Assembly (NCBI RefSeq): GCF_902859595.1
Contig: NZ_CADIJQ010000010.1
Coordinates: 124,001-188,000 of the forward strand
Reading direction: 5' to 3'
Source of the DNA: Achromobacter kerstersii
GTDB lineage: Bacteria > Pseudomonadota > Gammaproteobacteria > Burkholderiales > Burkholderiaceae_B
DNA length: 64,000 bases
The notes beneath the pieces were generated by a model. That model was not told the origin of the DNA, ran no database searches, and saw nothing but the letters and a program-made list of their open reading frames with translations. Positions 42,791-51,250 of the stretch are shown here, piece after piece. How positions within the stretch are numbered: the first letter of the stretch is position 1; every line of letters starts with the position of its first letter. The position numbers and the translations under genes were made by a program.

Positions 42791-42906
42791 GCCTTCCCCA
42801 AAAAAATCGTTGCGGAACTATAGCAATTTATTTCGCTCGCGGCTGTTCCACTTACATTGCCGGCAAGCAATTTGTCGCCCGATACGGGCCTTTCCCTATT
42901 GCGTGA

Positions 42907-44307
42907 TCAGGATGCCTCGACGATTCCTTCCGCCGTTTCGCCTTGGCCGCCGCCCAGATGCAGTTTGCGCATCTTCTCCCAGAGCACTTTGCGGCTGATG
43001 CCCAAGGTGTTGGCGGTGTCCTGCCGGCGCCATCCGTTGACGTCCAGCGCGGCCAGGATACGGGCGCGTTCGGCGCGCTCCGCATCGGTGAAGACGGGCG
43101 GTTCGCACAGCGTGCTGGCGCCGCCCAACGCACCTGCTGCGCGCAGCGGTTCGGCAATCTGATCAAAAATGCGTTCGATGCGGGGCTGGTCCCAGGTTTT
43201 GAACTGCTTCTGCATGATGGCCACGCGTTCGGCCACGTTGGACAGTTCACGCACATTGCCCGCATAGCGGGTACGCGCCACGCGCTCCAGCAGCCAGTCC
43301 GGCGGCTCCCCTTCCCCGCCCAGGCGCTCAAGCAGCGAACGGAAAATAGCGATCTTCTCTTCGCCGCCGCGCTGTTCCAGGTTGGGAATACGCAGCTCGA
43401 TCACCGCCAGCCGGTAATACAGATCGGCGCGGAATTCGTCCTGCCCCACCAGCACACGCAGATCTTTATTGGTGGCGGCGACCAGCCGGAAGTCCACCGG
43501 CACCTCGGCGGTGGAACCCAGCCGGGTCACGGTGCTTTGCTCCAGCACGCGCAGCAGCTTCACCTGTTGGTACAGCGGCAGATCGCCGATTTCATCCAGG
43601 AACAGCGTGCCGCCATTTGCCTGTTCGAAATAGCCCTTGTGTGCGCCCACCGCGCCCGTAAAAGCGCCTTTGGCATGACCGAAGAAATGCGCTTCGAACA
43701 AACCTTCGGGAATCGCCCCGCAATTCACGGCTACGAACGGCCCGTCGGACCAGGCCGCGCGGTCGTGCAGCAGACGGGCAATGCGCTCCTTGCCCACCCC
43801 CGTTTCGCCATGGATCAGCGCATTGCTGCGGCAGTCGGCAAACATCTCGGCTTCGGCCAGCAACGCCCGCATCGGCTCAGACACCGCGATCAGCGGCTGC
43901 TCGCGCTTGGGCGCGGTGCGATTGAACTGGTCCAGCGTGCCAAGCAGCTCGAACAGCAGCTTGCGCAGGTCTGCCGTGGTGAAAGACAGCGGCAAGGTGT
44001 ACGAGTATTCGGGCGGGTAGTAGCGCGAATCGCGCCCGCGGGTTTCGGCCGACACCCAGATAACAGGCATTGCCTGCACCGATAGCCAGTCATAGCCGCT
44101 GAACCGGTTGTCGCCCATCACCGATACCGACACCAGCGCAACCGCCGGACGCGTCGGGTCGCGCGGTGGCGGAAACGCGGTGCCCGCATCCGCCCGCACC
44201 AGCGACACGTCCATGCCCGCCAGGCAGCGCTCGGCGCGGCTGGCAATATCGGAAGTGCCTTCCCAGACGTACACATCGAACTCGTCGCGCGCGAATTTTT
44301 GAGTCAT
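42907..44307 (-). CDS. Sigma-54-dependent enhancer-binding regulator of the tad locus
   Basis: A 466-residue activator. Residues about 1-130 form an unrecognised N-terminal domain (not a standard receiver: no DD/T/K pattern stands out). The AAA+ domain has Walker A GETGVGKE near 165, the sigma-54-contacting GAFTGA near 212 and Walker B GTLFLDEIGDLP near 232. A Fis-type HTH ends the protein (RILAALDVNGWRRQDTANTLGISRKVL). The gene overlaps tadG by one base (TGATG). It is the last gene of the tad cluster and probably drives sigma-54 transcription of the pilin promoter. Confidence 0.88.
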   Translation of the reverse strand: MTQKFARDEFDVYVWEGTSDIASRAERCLAGMDVSLVRADAGTAFPPPRDPTRPAVALVSVSVMGDNRFSGYDWLSVQAMPVIWVSAETRGRDSRYYPPEYSYTLPLSFTTADLRKLLFELLGTLDQFNRTAPKREQPLIAVSEPMRALLAEAEMFADCRSNALIHGETGVGKERIARLLHDRAAWSDGPFVAVNCGAIPEGLFEAHFFGHAKGAFTGAVGAHKGYFEQANGGTLFLDEIGDLPLYQQVKLLRVLEQSTVTRLGSTAEVPVDFRLVAATNKDLRVLVGQDEFRADLYYRLAVIELRIPNLEQRGGEEKIAIFRSLLERLGGEGEPPDWLLERVARTRYAGNVRELSNVAERVAIMQKQFKTWDQPRIERIFDQIAEPLRAAGALGGASTLCEPPVFTDAERAERARILAALDVNGWRRQDTANTLGISRKVLWEKMRKLHLGGGQGETAEGIVEAS

Positions 44308-46400
44308 CAGTACACCAAGCGCGGCTGGCCGCAATCCACGGACAGCAACGAAACGTCAGTCTGGCCCACGCTCAGACCCAGCAGGTCTAGCAGTTGCTGC
44401 AACAAGGTAGACAGCGGCGCCAGCACGGGTTGCAACAGGTTCACCACAATCGACAGCACACCGCTTACCTGCGAGCTGCCGCTAAGCGCCAACGAGGCGA
44501 CGGAATTGATACGGCATTGGCGGATGGCGCTAGGCGTCAAGCCCAACGCGCACACCACGTCGTTCACGGGCGCCAGCAACAACGAGCTCAGAACATTGCC
44601 GACCAGTTGCAACGTGCCGCCCAACACGCCCGTCAGGCCGCCTGTGGTCAGACGCGCGCTTAACTGGTTCAGCGCAGTCGTGGACCACTGCAAGTTATTG
44701 ACGACCTGCGTGATGGAGTTGCCGGCGCTGCTGCCGCCACCGCCCACCAAGTCTGTGGCCAACGCCGTGCGCTCGGCCGCCGTCAGCGGCGTGCCGGTGT
44801 TGAAAAGATCGCCCAAGATGCCGCCGATCAAGGCGTCTGACAGGTTCGATGCCAGCGCGCCCAGGTTGACGGACGTGGCGGTCACCGTCTGCGTGGACGG
44901 CGTGCCAGGCGGTTCGGTCAGCGTCACGGACACGGGCGCCGTTGAATTGAATACCGGCAACGTCACCTTGGCCGTCAACGGCAAGATGCCCAGCACATTC
45001 AGCACCTGATAGCGCTGGATGGCGGAAAACGAACTGACCTGGCAACTGTTGGTCAGCGACACGAAGTTGGCGGCGGTTTGATCGGTGCTGGACGTCATGC
45101 CCGGGAACCGACCCAGGCAGATATTCGCCACGGACGACGTCACCGCGATCGTGGCTTGCGACTGCGTCAATGGCGCCTGGCACAGATTCGTCAGCGTGCC
45201 CGTGGATTGCGCCACGTCCACGATGATGGGCAGGTCCACCTTCGTGCCTAGCGTGTTCGCCAAGAGCGGCCCCACCAGCGGAATGTTGCTGGTATTCACC
45301 CGGATGTACACGCGTATGCCTGCGCTGGTGGCTTGCGTGCCGATGCCGCCAATCGCCAAGGTGGGCGGCTCCACCACGCGCACGCGGGCGTCCACGCCCA
45401 GCAGCGGGACGCTCAGGCCCAGATTGATCAGGTTCTGGCCGTTGGCCACGACCAGCGCGGTTTCAAGCAGGTTGAGCGCGTTGAGATTCGCCGACAATGC
45501 GCCCGTGGCATCGCCCCCCACCACCGACAAGTTCAACACGCCGCCATTGCCGAACAGCTTGACCGGCAAGTTCAACGGCATCACGGCCAGCACGGTATTG
45601 ATGGCGTTGCTGACCAGCCCCACGTTCGCGCCGGCCGTGCCGCTTTGGTTGACGACCGTCAGCGTGGCTTGCAGCAACTGGCCCAGCGTCAGGTTGTTGA
45701 CCGCGGCCAGCTCGGCGGGCGTACCCACGCCAGTTGCAACCGACAGCGGCAAGCCCAGCGCCTTGAGCAAGCCCGAAGGCGTGATGTTGACGCTGGCAAG
45801 CCCCGCGGCATCCAGCACGTCCAGCTGCGTGGGCGTTGCGCCCACGCTCGACAGCAATTGCGACAACAGGCCGCCGCGTTGCAAGCGCAGCAAGCGCGAG
45901 CCCACCATGAACGCCGCAACGGGCTGGGTGTTGGTTGCCACCGCGTTCACCGACACCGTCGTCCCCAGGCCCAAGACGCCAAACAGGCTACTCAGGTCCT
46001 TGCGGATGGTCAGGCGCACCGCATTGAGCGTCTGCGCGCCAGTGGGATCGAACACATGCATGCCCGTGGCGTCGGCGCGGGTGGAATCCCAGAGCTTGCA
46101 TTCCACGGTGATGTCGCCCGCCGCGAAGGTGTCGAAAATATTGGGCACGTTCGCCAATGCCGACGTGCGCCCCGCCGTGACGGCGCGCGTGCAGTCAGCG
46201 GCCGAGCCCATGCCCAGCACCTGCACCGCAGACAGCGCGGCCAGATCCGCCGCCTTCTGCATTTCGCGCTTCATGTAATAGCCATAGCCCAGCTGCGCCA
46301 CGCCCAGCAACAGGATGCCCACCAGCACCGCGAACACCACGGCGATGGCCATGCTGCCGCGCTGACGCAGCGGCGGAACACGAAGAGGAAGGGCTGGCAT
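44307..46400 (-). CDS. tadG: TadG-like pilus assembly protein
   Basis: A 697-residue protein with one N-terminal membrane helix (SMAIAVVFAVLVGILLLGVAQLGYGYYMKREMQKAADLAALSAV region, the TadG/TadE_N signature, residues 16-60). The rest is a large periplasmic domain rich in Leu, Val, Asn and Thr with weak internal repeats, without a recognisable vWA MIDAS motif. TadG links the Tad machine with the envelope. ATG 46400. It is 51 bp after the DUF3613 gene and overlaps the regulator gene by one base. The size fits the family. Confidence 0.85.
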   Translation of the reverse strand: MPALPLRVPPLRQRGSMAIAVVFAVLVGILLLGVAQLGYGYYMKREMQKAADLAALSAVQVLGMGSAADCTRAVTAGRTSALANVPNIFDTFAAGDITVECKLWDSTRADATGMHVFDPTGAQTLNAVRLTIRKDLSSLFGVLGLGTTVSVNAVATNTQPVAAFMVGSRLLRLQRGGLLSQLLSSVGATPTQLDVLDAAGLASVNITPSGLLKALGLPLSVATGVGTPAELAAVNNLTLGQLLQATLTVVNQSGTAGANVGLVSNAINTVLAVMPLNLPVKLFGNGGVLNLSVVGGDATGALSANLNALNLLETALVVANGQNLINLGLSVPLLGVDARVRVVEPPTLAIGGIGTQATSAGIRVYIRVNTSNIPLVGPLLANTLGTKVDLPIIVDVAQSTGTLTNLCQAPLTQSQATIAVTSSVANICLGRFPGMTSSTDQTAANFVSLTNSCQVSSFSAIQRYQVLNVLGILPLTAKVTLPVFNSTAPVSVTLTEPPGTPSTQTVTATSVNLGALASNLSDALIGGILGDLFNTGTPLTAAERTALATDLVGGGGSSAGNSITQVVNNLQWSTTALNQLSARLTTGGLTGVLGGTLQLVGNVLSSLLLAPVNDVVCALGLTPSAIRQCRINSVASLALSGSSQVSGVLSIVVNLLQPVLAPLSTLLQQLLDLLGLSVGQTDVSLLSVDCGQPRLVY

Positions 46401-46451
46401 GACGTTAGCAACCTTGGAGGGGAATCGCGCGCGGGCGCCGCGGGTCCACGC

Positions 46452-46985
46452 TTAATTGGTGTTCTTCGTCTCGACCCGCTTCTGCAAATATTCCGGTATG
46501 GGATGCGAGAAGCTATCCAGATAGCGGTTCCAGGCTGCGGTGGATACGGGCCCCAGGACGGGTAATGCGCCGCCCGCCCGCCGGCCGTCCGCCTGCGCCG
46601 CGAGCAAGGCGCGCGTGACGTCGCCGAAATTTTCTTCAACGGCGGGGGCCGATGATGCCGTTTGGGTGGCCGCAGCCGCCGGTGCGGCCTGGGCGGATTG
46701 GGCGGACTGCGCCGCAGGCTGCGGCATCGGCGTCTGCACCTGCTGCACCACCGGCCGCTGAGGCAACTGCGCCTGGGGCAATGTAGAAGCGGGAGCGGCG
46801 GCGGCGGCAGGCGACCCGGCAGGCGACCCTGCAGGCGTCCCGGCAGCCGGCGCGCCACTCGTCATGTTGCCGGTCAGCGGCGCGTTCGATTGCGCAAGGG
46901 ATGCCAACGGCATCAACGTGGCCACCGCCACCGCCAATGTCAGGGGACCAGAAATGCGGAAATCGGGCATGCGAAAACGAGACAT
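46452..46985 (-). CDS. DUF3613-type periplasmic tad accessory protein
   Basis: A 177-residue secreted protein. Signal peptide cleaves near residue 25 (ASLAQ). A long Ala/Pro/Gln/Ser-rich linker (residues 30-110) leads to a short conserved C-terminal block: NFGDVTRALLAAQADGRRAGGALPVLGPVSTAAWNRYLDSF, then HPIPEYLQKRV. That tail is the DUF3613 signature found in tad loci of beta- and gammaproteobacteria. It probably fills a pilotin-like or secretin-associated role, but this is inference from position between tadD and tadG. ATG 46985 is chosen over upstream in-frame codons inside tadD. Confidence 0.75.
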   Translation of the reverse strand: MSRFRMPDFRISGPLTLAVAVATLMPLASLAQSNAPLTGNMTSGAPAAGTPAGSPAGSPAAAAAPASTLPQAQLPQRPVVQQVQTPMPQPAAQSAQSAQAAPAAAATQTASSAPAVEENFGDVTRALLAAQADGRRAGGALPVLGPVSTAAWNRYLDSFSHPIPEYLQKRVETKNTN

Positions 46986-47007
46986 GGTTGGCTTCCTGAG
47001 TTCGGAG

Positions 47008-47913
47008 TTAACGCACGATGGGGCCATTGCTCAGCCCTTCCATCAACGGACTCATCATCGGCATGACGATGCCGCCCCCGCTGGACACCCGCGTCGCGGG
47101 CGAATCCGCCGATGCCGCAGACACCGACGGCGCCGCTACCGTCGACGCCGAGGGCGACAGCGTGCGCTGGCTGCGGATATCCGAGGCCAAGCGCAGCACC
47201 TGGCTGCGCGCCTCATCACCCAGTTGAGCCTGATCCATCAAGCGCTGCGCACGCACGGGTTCGCCTTCCACCAGCAACAGCACCGCCAGATTGGCCAACA
47301 CCTTGCCGTTGTCGGGCGCCAGTTCGGCCGCCTGCCCCAACGGCACACGAGCCCCTGACGGATCACCGGCACGCAAGCGCGCGTAGCCCAGGTCGCCCAG
47401 AATGCGCGGGTCCATCGGCGACAGCTTTGCCGCGCGCGCGAAGTCGTCAGCCGCCTGATCGAACTGCCCGCGCGAACCCGCAATCAGGCCCAAGCCATGC
47501 CAGCCGTCGGCAGCCTGATCAGTGCTGAGCAGCGCGCGATACGCCTGCTCGCTCATGGCCACCTGCCCGGTCTGCCGCAAAGCTTCCGCACGCAACACGG
47601 CCACGCGCGGATCGTTTCCGAATTTCTGCTGAAAAGCGTCGATGTAAGCCAGGGATGCAAAGTAGCGATCCTGGCGCTGCGCTTCCGAAATCAGCGACAG
47701 CATCATTTCGGGCTCTTTCGGACGGCGCTTGTTCTCGGCATCCTCCTCTTTCTGGCGTGCCAACGCCTGCTCCTGCTGTTGCTGCTGAATCAATTGCCAA
47801 GCGCTCTCCGCGCTATTGCTCTTGCATCCGGCCAGCCCGGCAACGGCCGCGATGGCTGCCGCCATCAAGGTCCAACGCAGGGCGCCCTTTTTTCTTCCCA
47901 TGCCACCAGCCAT
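47008..47913 (-). CDS. tadD: TadD-like TPR lipoprotein
   Basis: A 301-residue lipoprotein: hydrophobic leader then GLAGC, lipid on Cys near residue 29. Three to four TPR motifs run from about residue 85 (YFASLAYIDAFQQKFGNDPRVAVLRAEALRQTG; ADGWHGLGLIAGSRGQFDQAADDFARAAKLSP; ILGDLGYARLRAGDPSGARVPLGQAAELAP). The C-terminus is Ser/Ala-rich. TadD acts as an outer-membrane assembly protein for the secretin, like a pilotin. The ATG at 47913 overlaps the tadC stop (TGATG); a GTG one codon earlier is also possible. Confidence 0.85.
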   Translation of the reverse strand: MAGGMGRKKGALRWTLMAAAIAAVAGLAGCKSNSAESAWQLIQQQQQEQALARQKEEDAENKRRPKEPEMMLSLISEAQRQDRYFASLAYIDAFQQKFGNDPRVAVLRAEALRQTGQVAMSEQAYRALLSTDQAADGWHGLGLIAGSRGQFDQAADDFARAAKLSPMDPRILGDLGYARLRAGDPSGARVPLGQAAELAPDNGKVLANLAVLLLVEGEPVRAQRLMDQAQLGDEARSQVLRLASDIRSQRTLSPSASTVAAPSVSAASADSPATRVSSGGGIVMPMMSPLMEGLSNGPIVR

Positions 47914-48911
47914 CACAAGCCCCCCAAGCGCGACATACCGCGCAATACCGCAATGAACCCTGCGCCGCCCGTCACGATCAACAGCGCGGGCAACAGCGTC
48001 AAGATCATGACCCCCGTCATCTTCACGGTGGTCTTGCCCACTTTTTCCTTCAGCTCCAAGCGACGTTTGTCGCGCAGCCGCTCGCCGAACCGGTTCAACG
48101 GTTCCTGCACCGCGCCGCCATGCTGATCCACCTGCGCGATCAGGCGGCAGATGGCGGACAGGTCGTCGTTATCAAAGCCCGTCGCCAGGCGAGCCAGCGA
48201 TTGTTCGCGCGTGCGGCCTCGCACATACAGTTCAGACGCCAGACGCAGCTCGGACGACAGCACCGGCAGCACCTGCGCGAATTCCTTGATCAGTACCTGC
48301 ATGCTTTGGTCAATTGACAAGCCGACGCCTTGCAGCAGACGCAGCAAATCAATCAGCAGCGGCAGCTCGTCAGCAGCCATGCGCCGCCGCCGCGCCATGC
48401 GCCGCCGGACAATCCATTTGGGCAGCATGTAGCCAATCGCAAACCCGAAGAAGGCGGCGATGAGCACGCCCATCGATGAGTTGATCAGGTGCTTCTTCAG
48501 GTCCAGCACCACTGCCAGCACGGGGAACAAGATGGCCAAGCCGAAACGCGCCGCGACAAAGCGCGAGCGCGCGGTGCCGATGTCGGCGTAGCCGGCCATG
48601 TCGACCATCTTGCGGTCTTCGGCGGCCAGCAGCGCGTCGGCCAGACGGCCTTCGCTAAGACGTTTGCCGAACGCGTCCGCCGCACGCGTGGCCGAGGCGA
48701 ACTTGCCCTTGCTTGCATCGGCAGGCGCCACTGCCGCGGATGCCCCCGCATTCTTGCGCGTGGCCAGCGCCTGCTCAACCACCTGCCGGCTGCGGCCCTG
48801 GCCGCGCAGGCGCCGCGTCATGCTGACGCCCAGCACCAGCATCGCGCCAGCAACCAGCATCAGCGCCACCGCCAGCACCGTCGAGGCATTCAAGGATTGC
48901 AGGATATCCAT
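47913..48911 (-). CDS. tadC: TadC, inner-membrane platform protein
   Basis: A 332-residue type II secretion F-family membrane protein. A helix near residue 10-30 is followed by two central helices (LAILFPVLAVVLDL; MGVLIAAFFGFAIGYMLP) and a C-terminal one (MILTLLPALLIVTGGAGFIAVL). The cytoplasmic part holds ADELPLLIDLLRLLQGVGLSIDQSMQVL and ELKEKVGKTTVKMTGVM, both family markers. With TadB it forms the platform that couples the TadA ATPase to Flp pilus growth. It starts 12 bp after tadB. Confidence 0.93.
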   Translation of the reverse strand: MDILQSLNASTVLAVALMLVAGAMLVLGVSMTRRLRGQGRSRQVVEQALATRKNAGASAAVAPADASKGKFASATRAADAFGKRLSEGRLADALLAAEDRKMVDMAGYADIGTARSRFVAARFGLAILFPVLAVVLDLKKHLINSSMGVLIAAFFGFAIGYMLPKWIVRRRMARRRRMAADELPLLIDLLRLLQGVGLSIDQSMQVLIKEFAQVLPVLSSELRLASELYVRGRTREQSLARLATGFDNDDLSAICRLIAQVDQHGGAVQEPLNRFGERLRDKRRLELKEKVGKTTVKMTGVMILTLLPALLIVTGGAGFIAVLRGMSRLGGL

Positions 48912-48923
48912 CGTCGCCTCCTC

Positions 48924-49853
48924 TTAAATCGACTTGGCCATGCGGTACAGCCAATAGCAGCCGCCCAGTTGCAGACCCACCGCGGTCAGCAGCATCTTGA
49001 AGCCCACCGGGTCTTCCCACAGGCCCATGAACAACTTGTTGTTGGCCACGATGATGAAACCGGCAATGCCCACGGGCAGCAAAGCCAGAATCCATGCCGA
49101 CAAGCGCACTTCGGCCGAGCTGGCGGTGAGCTCGTCGCGGGCCTGTGACACGTCGCGCATGAAGGCCGCCATACGCTCCAGCACCTGGTCGCTGCGCCCG
49201 CCGAACCGCATGGCCAGCGACACCACCGCGGCAATCATGTAGAGCTCTTTCAAGCCGTACATGCGCGACACCTGCACCAGCGCGGCATCCAATTCCTTGG
49301 CCGAGCGGCTCAGGCTGGCCGCGGTTTCCACCACTTCCAGCAAGGGCTGGTCGGTGGTTGCGGCGGCCGTCTGGAACGCCGACCCCATGCTGTTGCCGAT
49401 CGTGATCAGGCGCACGATGTTGTCCAGAAATGCGGGCAGCTGCGAGATCATGCGCCGCTGGCGGCGGTCGGCGCGCAGCCACAACATGAAGTACATCAGC
49501 ACGGCCAGCATGATGCTGGTCACCACGCCAGACAGCGGCCCCAGGAACAGCCAGGCGAGGACACCGCCCGCAATCACAGGCAGCGTGATCCGCAGATAGA
49601 AACCCGGGGTTTGCCGTACGCCTGCCAGCAGCAGCATGCGGTCCCAGCCCGAAAAGCCGCTGCGCAACGCGCTGCCGCGCGCCGCTTCCGAAAACGTGCC
49701 TTCGGCCGGCGTCTCGCGTCCGCGCTTGAGCTGGTTGTCGAGAAAATCAGAGCTGGCCTTGCGACGCGCGCCGCTATTGGCGTGACGCCACAACAGCACC
49801 GCCCCGACGGCAAGCAGCAGCGCCATGCCTCCCAGGATCAGAGCGTCTTGCAT
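48924..49853 (-). CDS. tadB: TadB, inner-membrane platform protein
   Basis: A 309-residue type II secretion F-family protein. An N-terminal helix, a pair near residues 90-125 (ITLPVIAGGVLAWLFLGPLSGVV; LAVLMYFMLWL) and a C-terminal pair (LALLPVGIAGFIIVANN; LTAVGLQLGGCYWLY) anchor it. The cytoplasmic block QLPAFLDNIVRLITIGNSMGSAFQTAA is the family core. Partner of TadC. Its ATG overlaps the tadA stop (TGATG), indicating coupled synthesis with the motor. Confidence 0.93.
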   Translation of the reverse strand: MQDALILGGMALLLAVGAVLLWRHANSGARRKASSDFLDNQLKRGRETPAEGTFSEAARGSALRSGFSGWDRMLLLAGVRQTPGFYLRITLPVIAGGVLAWLFLGPLSGVVTSIMLAVLMYFMLWLRADRRQRRMISQLPAFLDNIVRLITIGNSMGSAFQTAAATTDQPLLEVVETAASLSRSAKELDAALVQVSRMYGLKELYMIAAVVSLAMRFGGRSDQVLERMAAFMRDVSQARDELTASSAEVRLSAWILALLPVGIAGFIIVANNKLFMGLWEDPVGFKMLLTAVGLQLGGCYWLYRMAKSI

Positions 49854-51217
49854 CAGCGCCTCCGGCTCCAGAATCCGCCGCCGCCACCGCCATCGTTATC
49901 CCCTTGCGGGTTGTCGTTGGCGCGCGCTTCGTTGCGCATCTTGGCCAGCTTGGGCGTGTGCGGATGAATGCCCAGCCAGTTCCAGCGGTCTTTCTCTTCG
50001 CCTTCAGGCGTGGTGAAGGTTTCGTGGCGGTAAAGTTCCTGCGTGGAGATGACGTTGTCGCCCATGCCCGTGACTTCGGTCACCGACAGCACGCGCCGCT
50101 TGCCGTTGGACAAGCGGCCAATCTGCACAATGAAGTCCAGCGCGCTGGCAATCTGCCGGCGCAAGCTGTCTTCGCTGCCCTGAAAGCCCGCAAAGCCCGC
50201 CAGCATTTCGATCCGGTACAGACATTCGCGCGGCGAGTTCGCGTGGATGGTGGCCATGGAGCCTTCGTGCCCGGTGTTCATGGCTTGCAGCATGTCCATG
50301 ACTTCCGCGCCGCGCACTTCGCCCACCACCACGCGGTCAGGCCGCATCCGCAAGCTGTTGCGGATCAGTTCGCGGATGCTGACTGCGCCACTGCCGTCGA
50401 ACCCGCCCTGGCGCGATTCCAGCCGCACCACGTGCGGATGGTTGAGCGACAGTTCGGCGGTATCTTCCACCGTCACCACGCGTTCCGTTTCGGGGATGAA
50501 AAAGGCCAGCGCGTTCAGCAGCGACGTCTTGCCCGAGCTGGTGCCGCCTGACACCAGCACGTTGCAACGGTTCTTCACGGCTTCATGCAGCAAGCGGTAG
50601 ATCTCTTCGTCGAACGTGCCCAGTGTCAGCAGGTCAGCGGGCTTGAGCGGGTCTTGGCGAAACTTCCGGATCGACACCATCGGGCCATCAACGGCCAGCG
50701 GTTCAATCACCACATTCAAGCGGCCGCCATCGGGCAAGCGTGCATCCACCATGGGGCTGGATTCATCCAGCCGACGACCGATGGGCGCCAGGATGCGGCG
50801 CACGATGCGCAACACGTGCTGGTTATCGGTAAAGCGCAGCGTCTCGCGGGCCAGCACGCCGCGCCGCGACACAAACACGTTGTCGTAACCGTTGATCAGG
50901 ATGTCTTCCACCGCCGGATCGGCCAGCAGATCTTCCAGCGGCCCCAGGCCCGCCAGTTCCTTGGTCAGCGCTTCGGCAATCTGCCGCATTTCGCCTTCGT
51001 TGATGGGCACGCGGCGCAATCGGACAAAGCTGGCGACTTCGATATCAACGAATTCCTGTATCGCCGAACGCGCCCAGCGTCCGAACTCCGCCCCCAGTTC
51101 CTCGATACGGGACAGCAGGTGTTCGTACGCCGCCGTTTTCACTTCCTGGAAGCGGTTTGACGACGAGAACCCTTTGTCGCCATCGCCGCCGAACTCTATG
51201 GTCGCTGTCATGATCAT
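49853..51217 (-). CDS. tadA: TadA/CpaF secretion ATPase
   Basis: A 454-residue hexameric motor ATPase for Flp pilus assembly. The N-terminal domain leads to the core with Walker A GGTSSGKTSLLNAL near residue 222, the Asp box region VVTVEDTAELSL, Walker B-type RPDRVVVGEVRGAE and the His box HEGSMATIHANSPRECLYRIEML. The C-terminus has an unusual short Gly-rich tail (GDNDGGGGGGFWSRRR). ATG 51217 or ATG 51211 may start it. It lies 33 bp after tadZ. Confidence 0.95.
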   Translation of the reverse strand: MIMTATIEFGGDGDKGFSSSNRFQEVKTAAYEHLLSRIEELGAEFGRWARSAIQEFVDIEVASFVRLRRVPINEGEMRQIAEALTKELAGLGPLEDLLADPAVEDILINGYDNVFVSRRGVLARETLRFTDNQHVLRIVRRILAPIGRRLDESSPMVDARLPDGGRLNVVIEPLAVDGPMVSIRKFRQDPLKPADLLTLGTFDEEIYRLLHEAVKNRCNVLVSGGTSSGKTSLLNALAFFIPETERVVTVEDTAELSLNHPHVVRLESRQGGFDGSGAVSIRELIRNSLRMRPDRVVVGEVRGAEVMDMLQAMNTGHEGSMATIHANSPRECLYRIEMLAGFAGFQGSEDSLRRQIASALDFIVQIGRLSNGKRRVLSVTEVTGMGDNVISTQELYRHETFTTPEGEEKDRWNWLGIHPHTPKLAKMRNEARANDNPQGDNDGGGGGGFWSRRR

Positions 51218-51250
51218 GTCGGATTCCGCCGCCGTCCCTGAATCTTGCCG

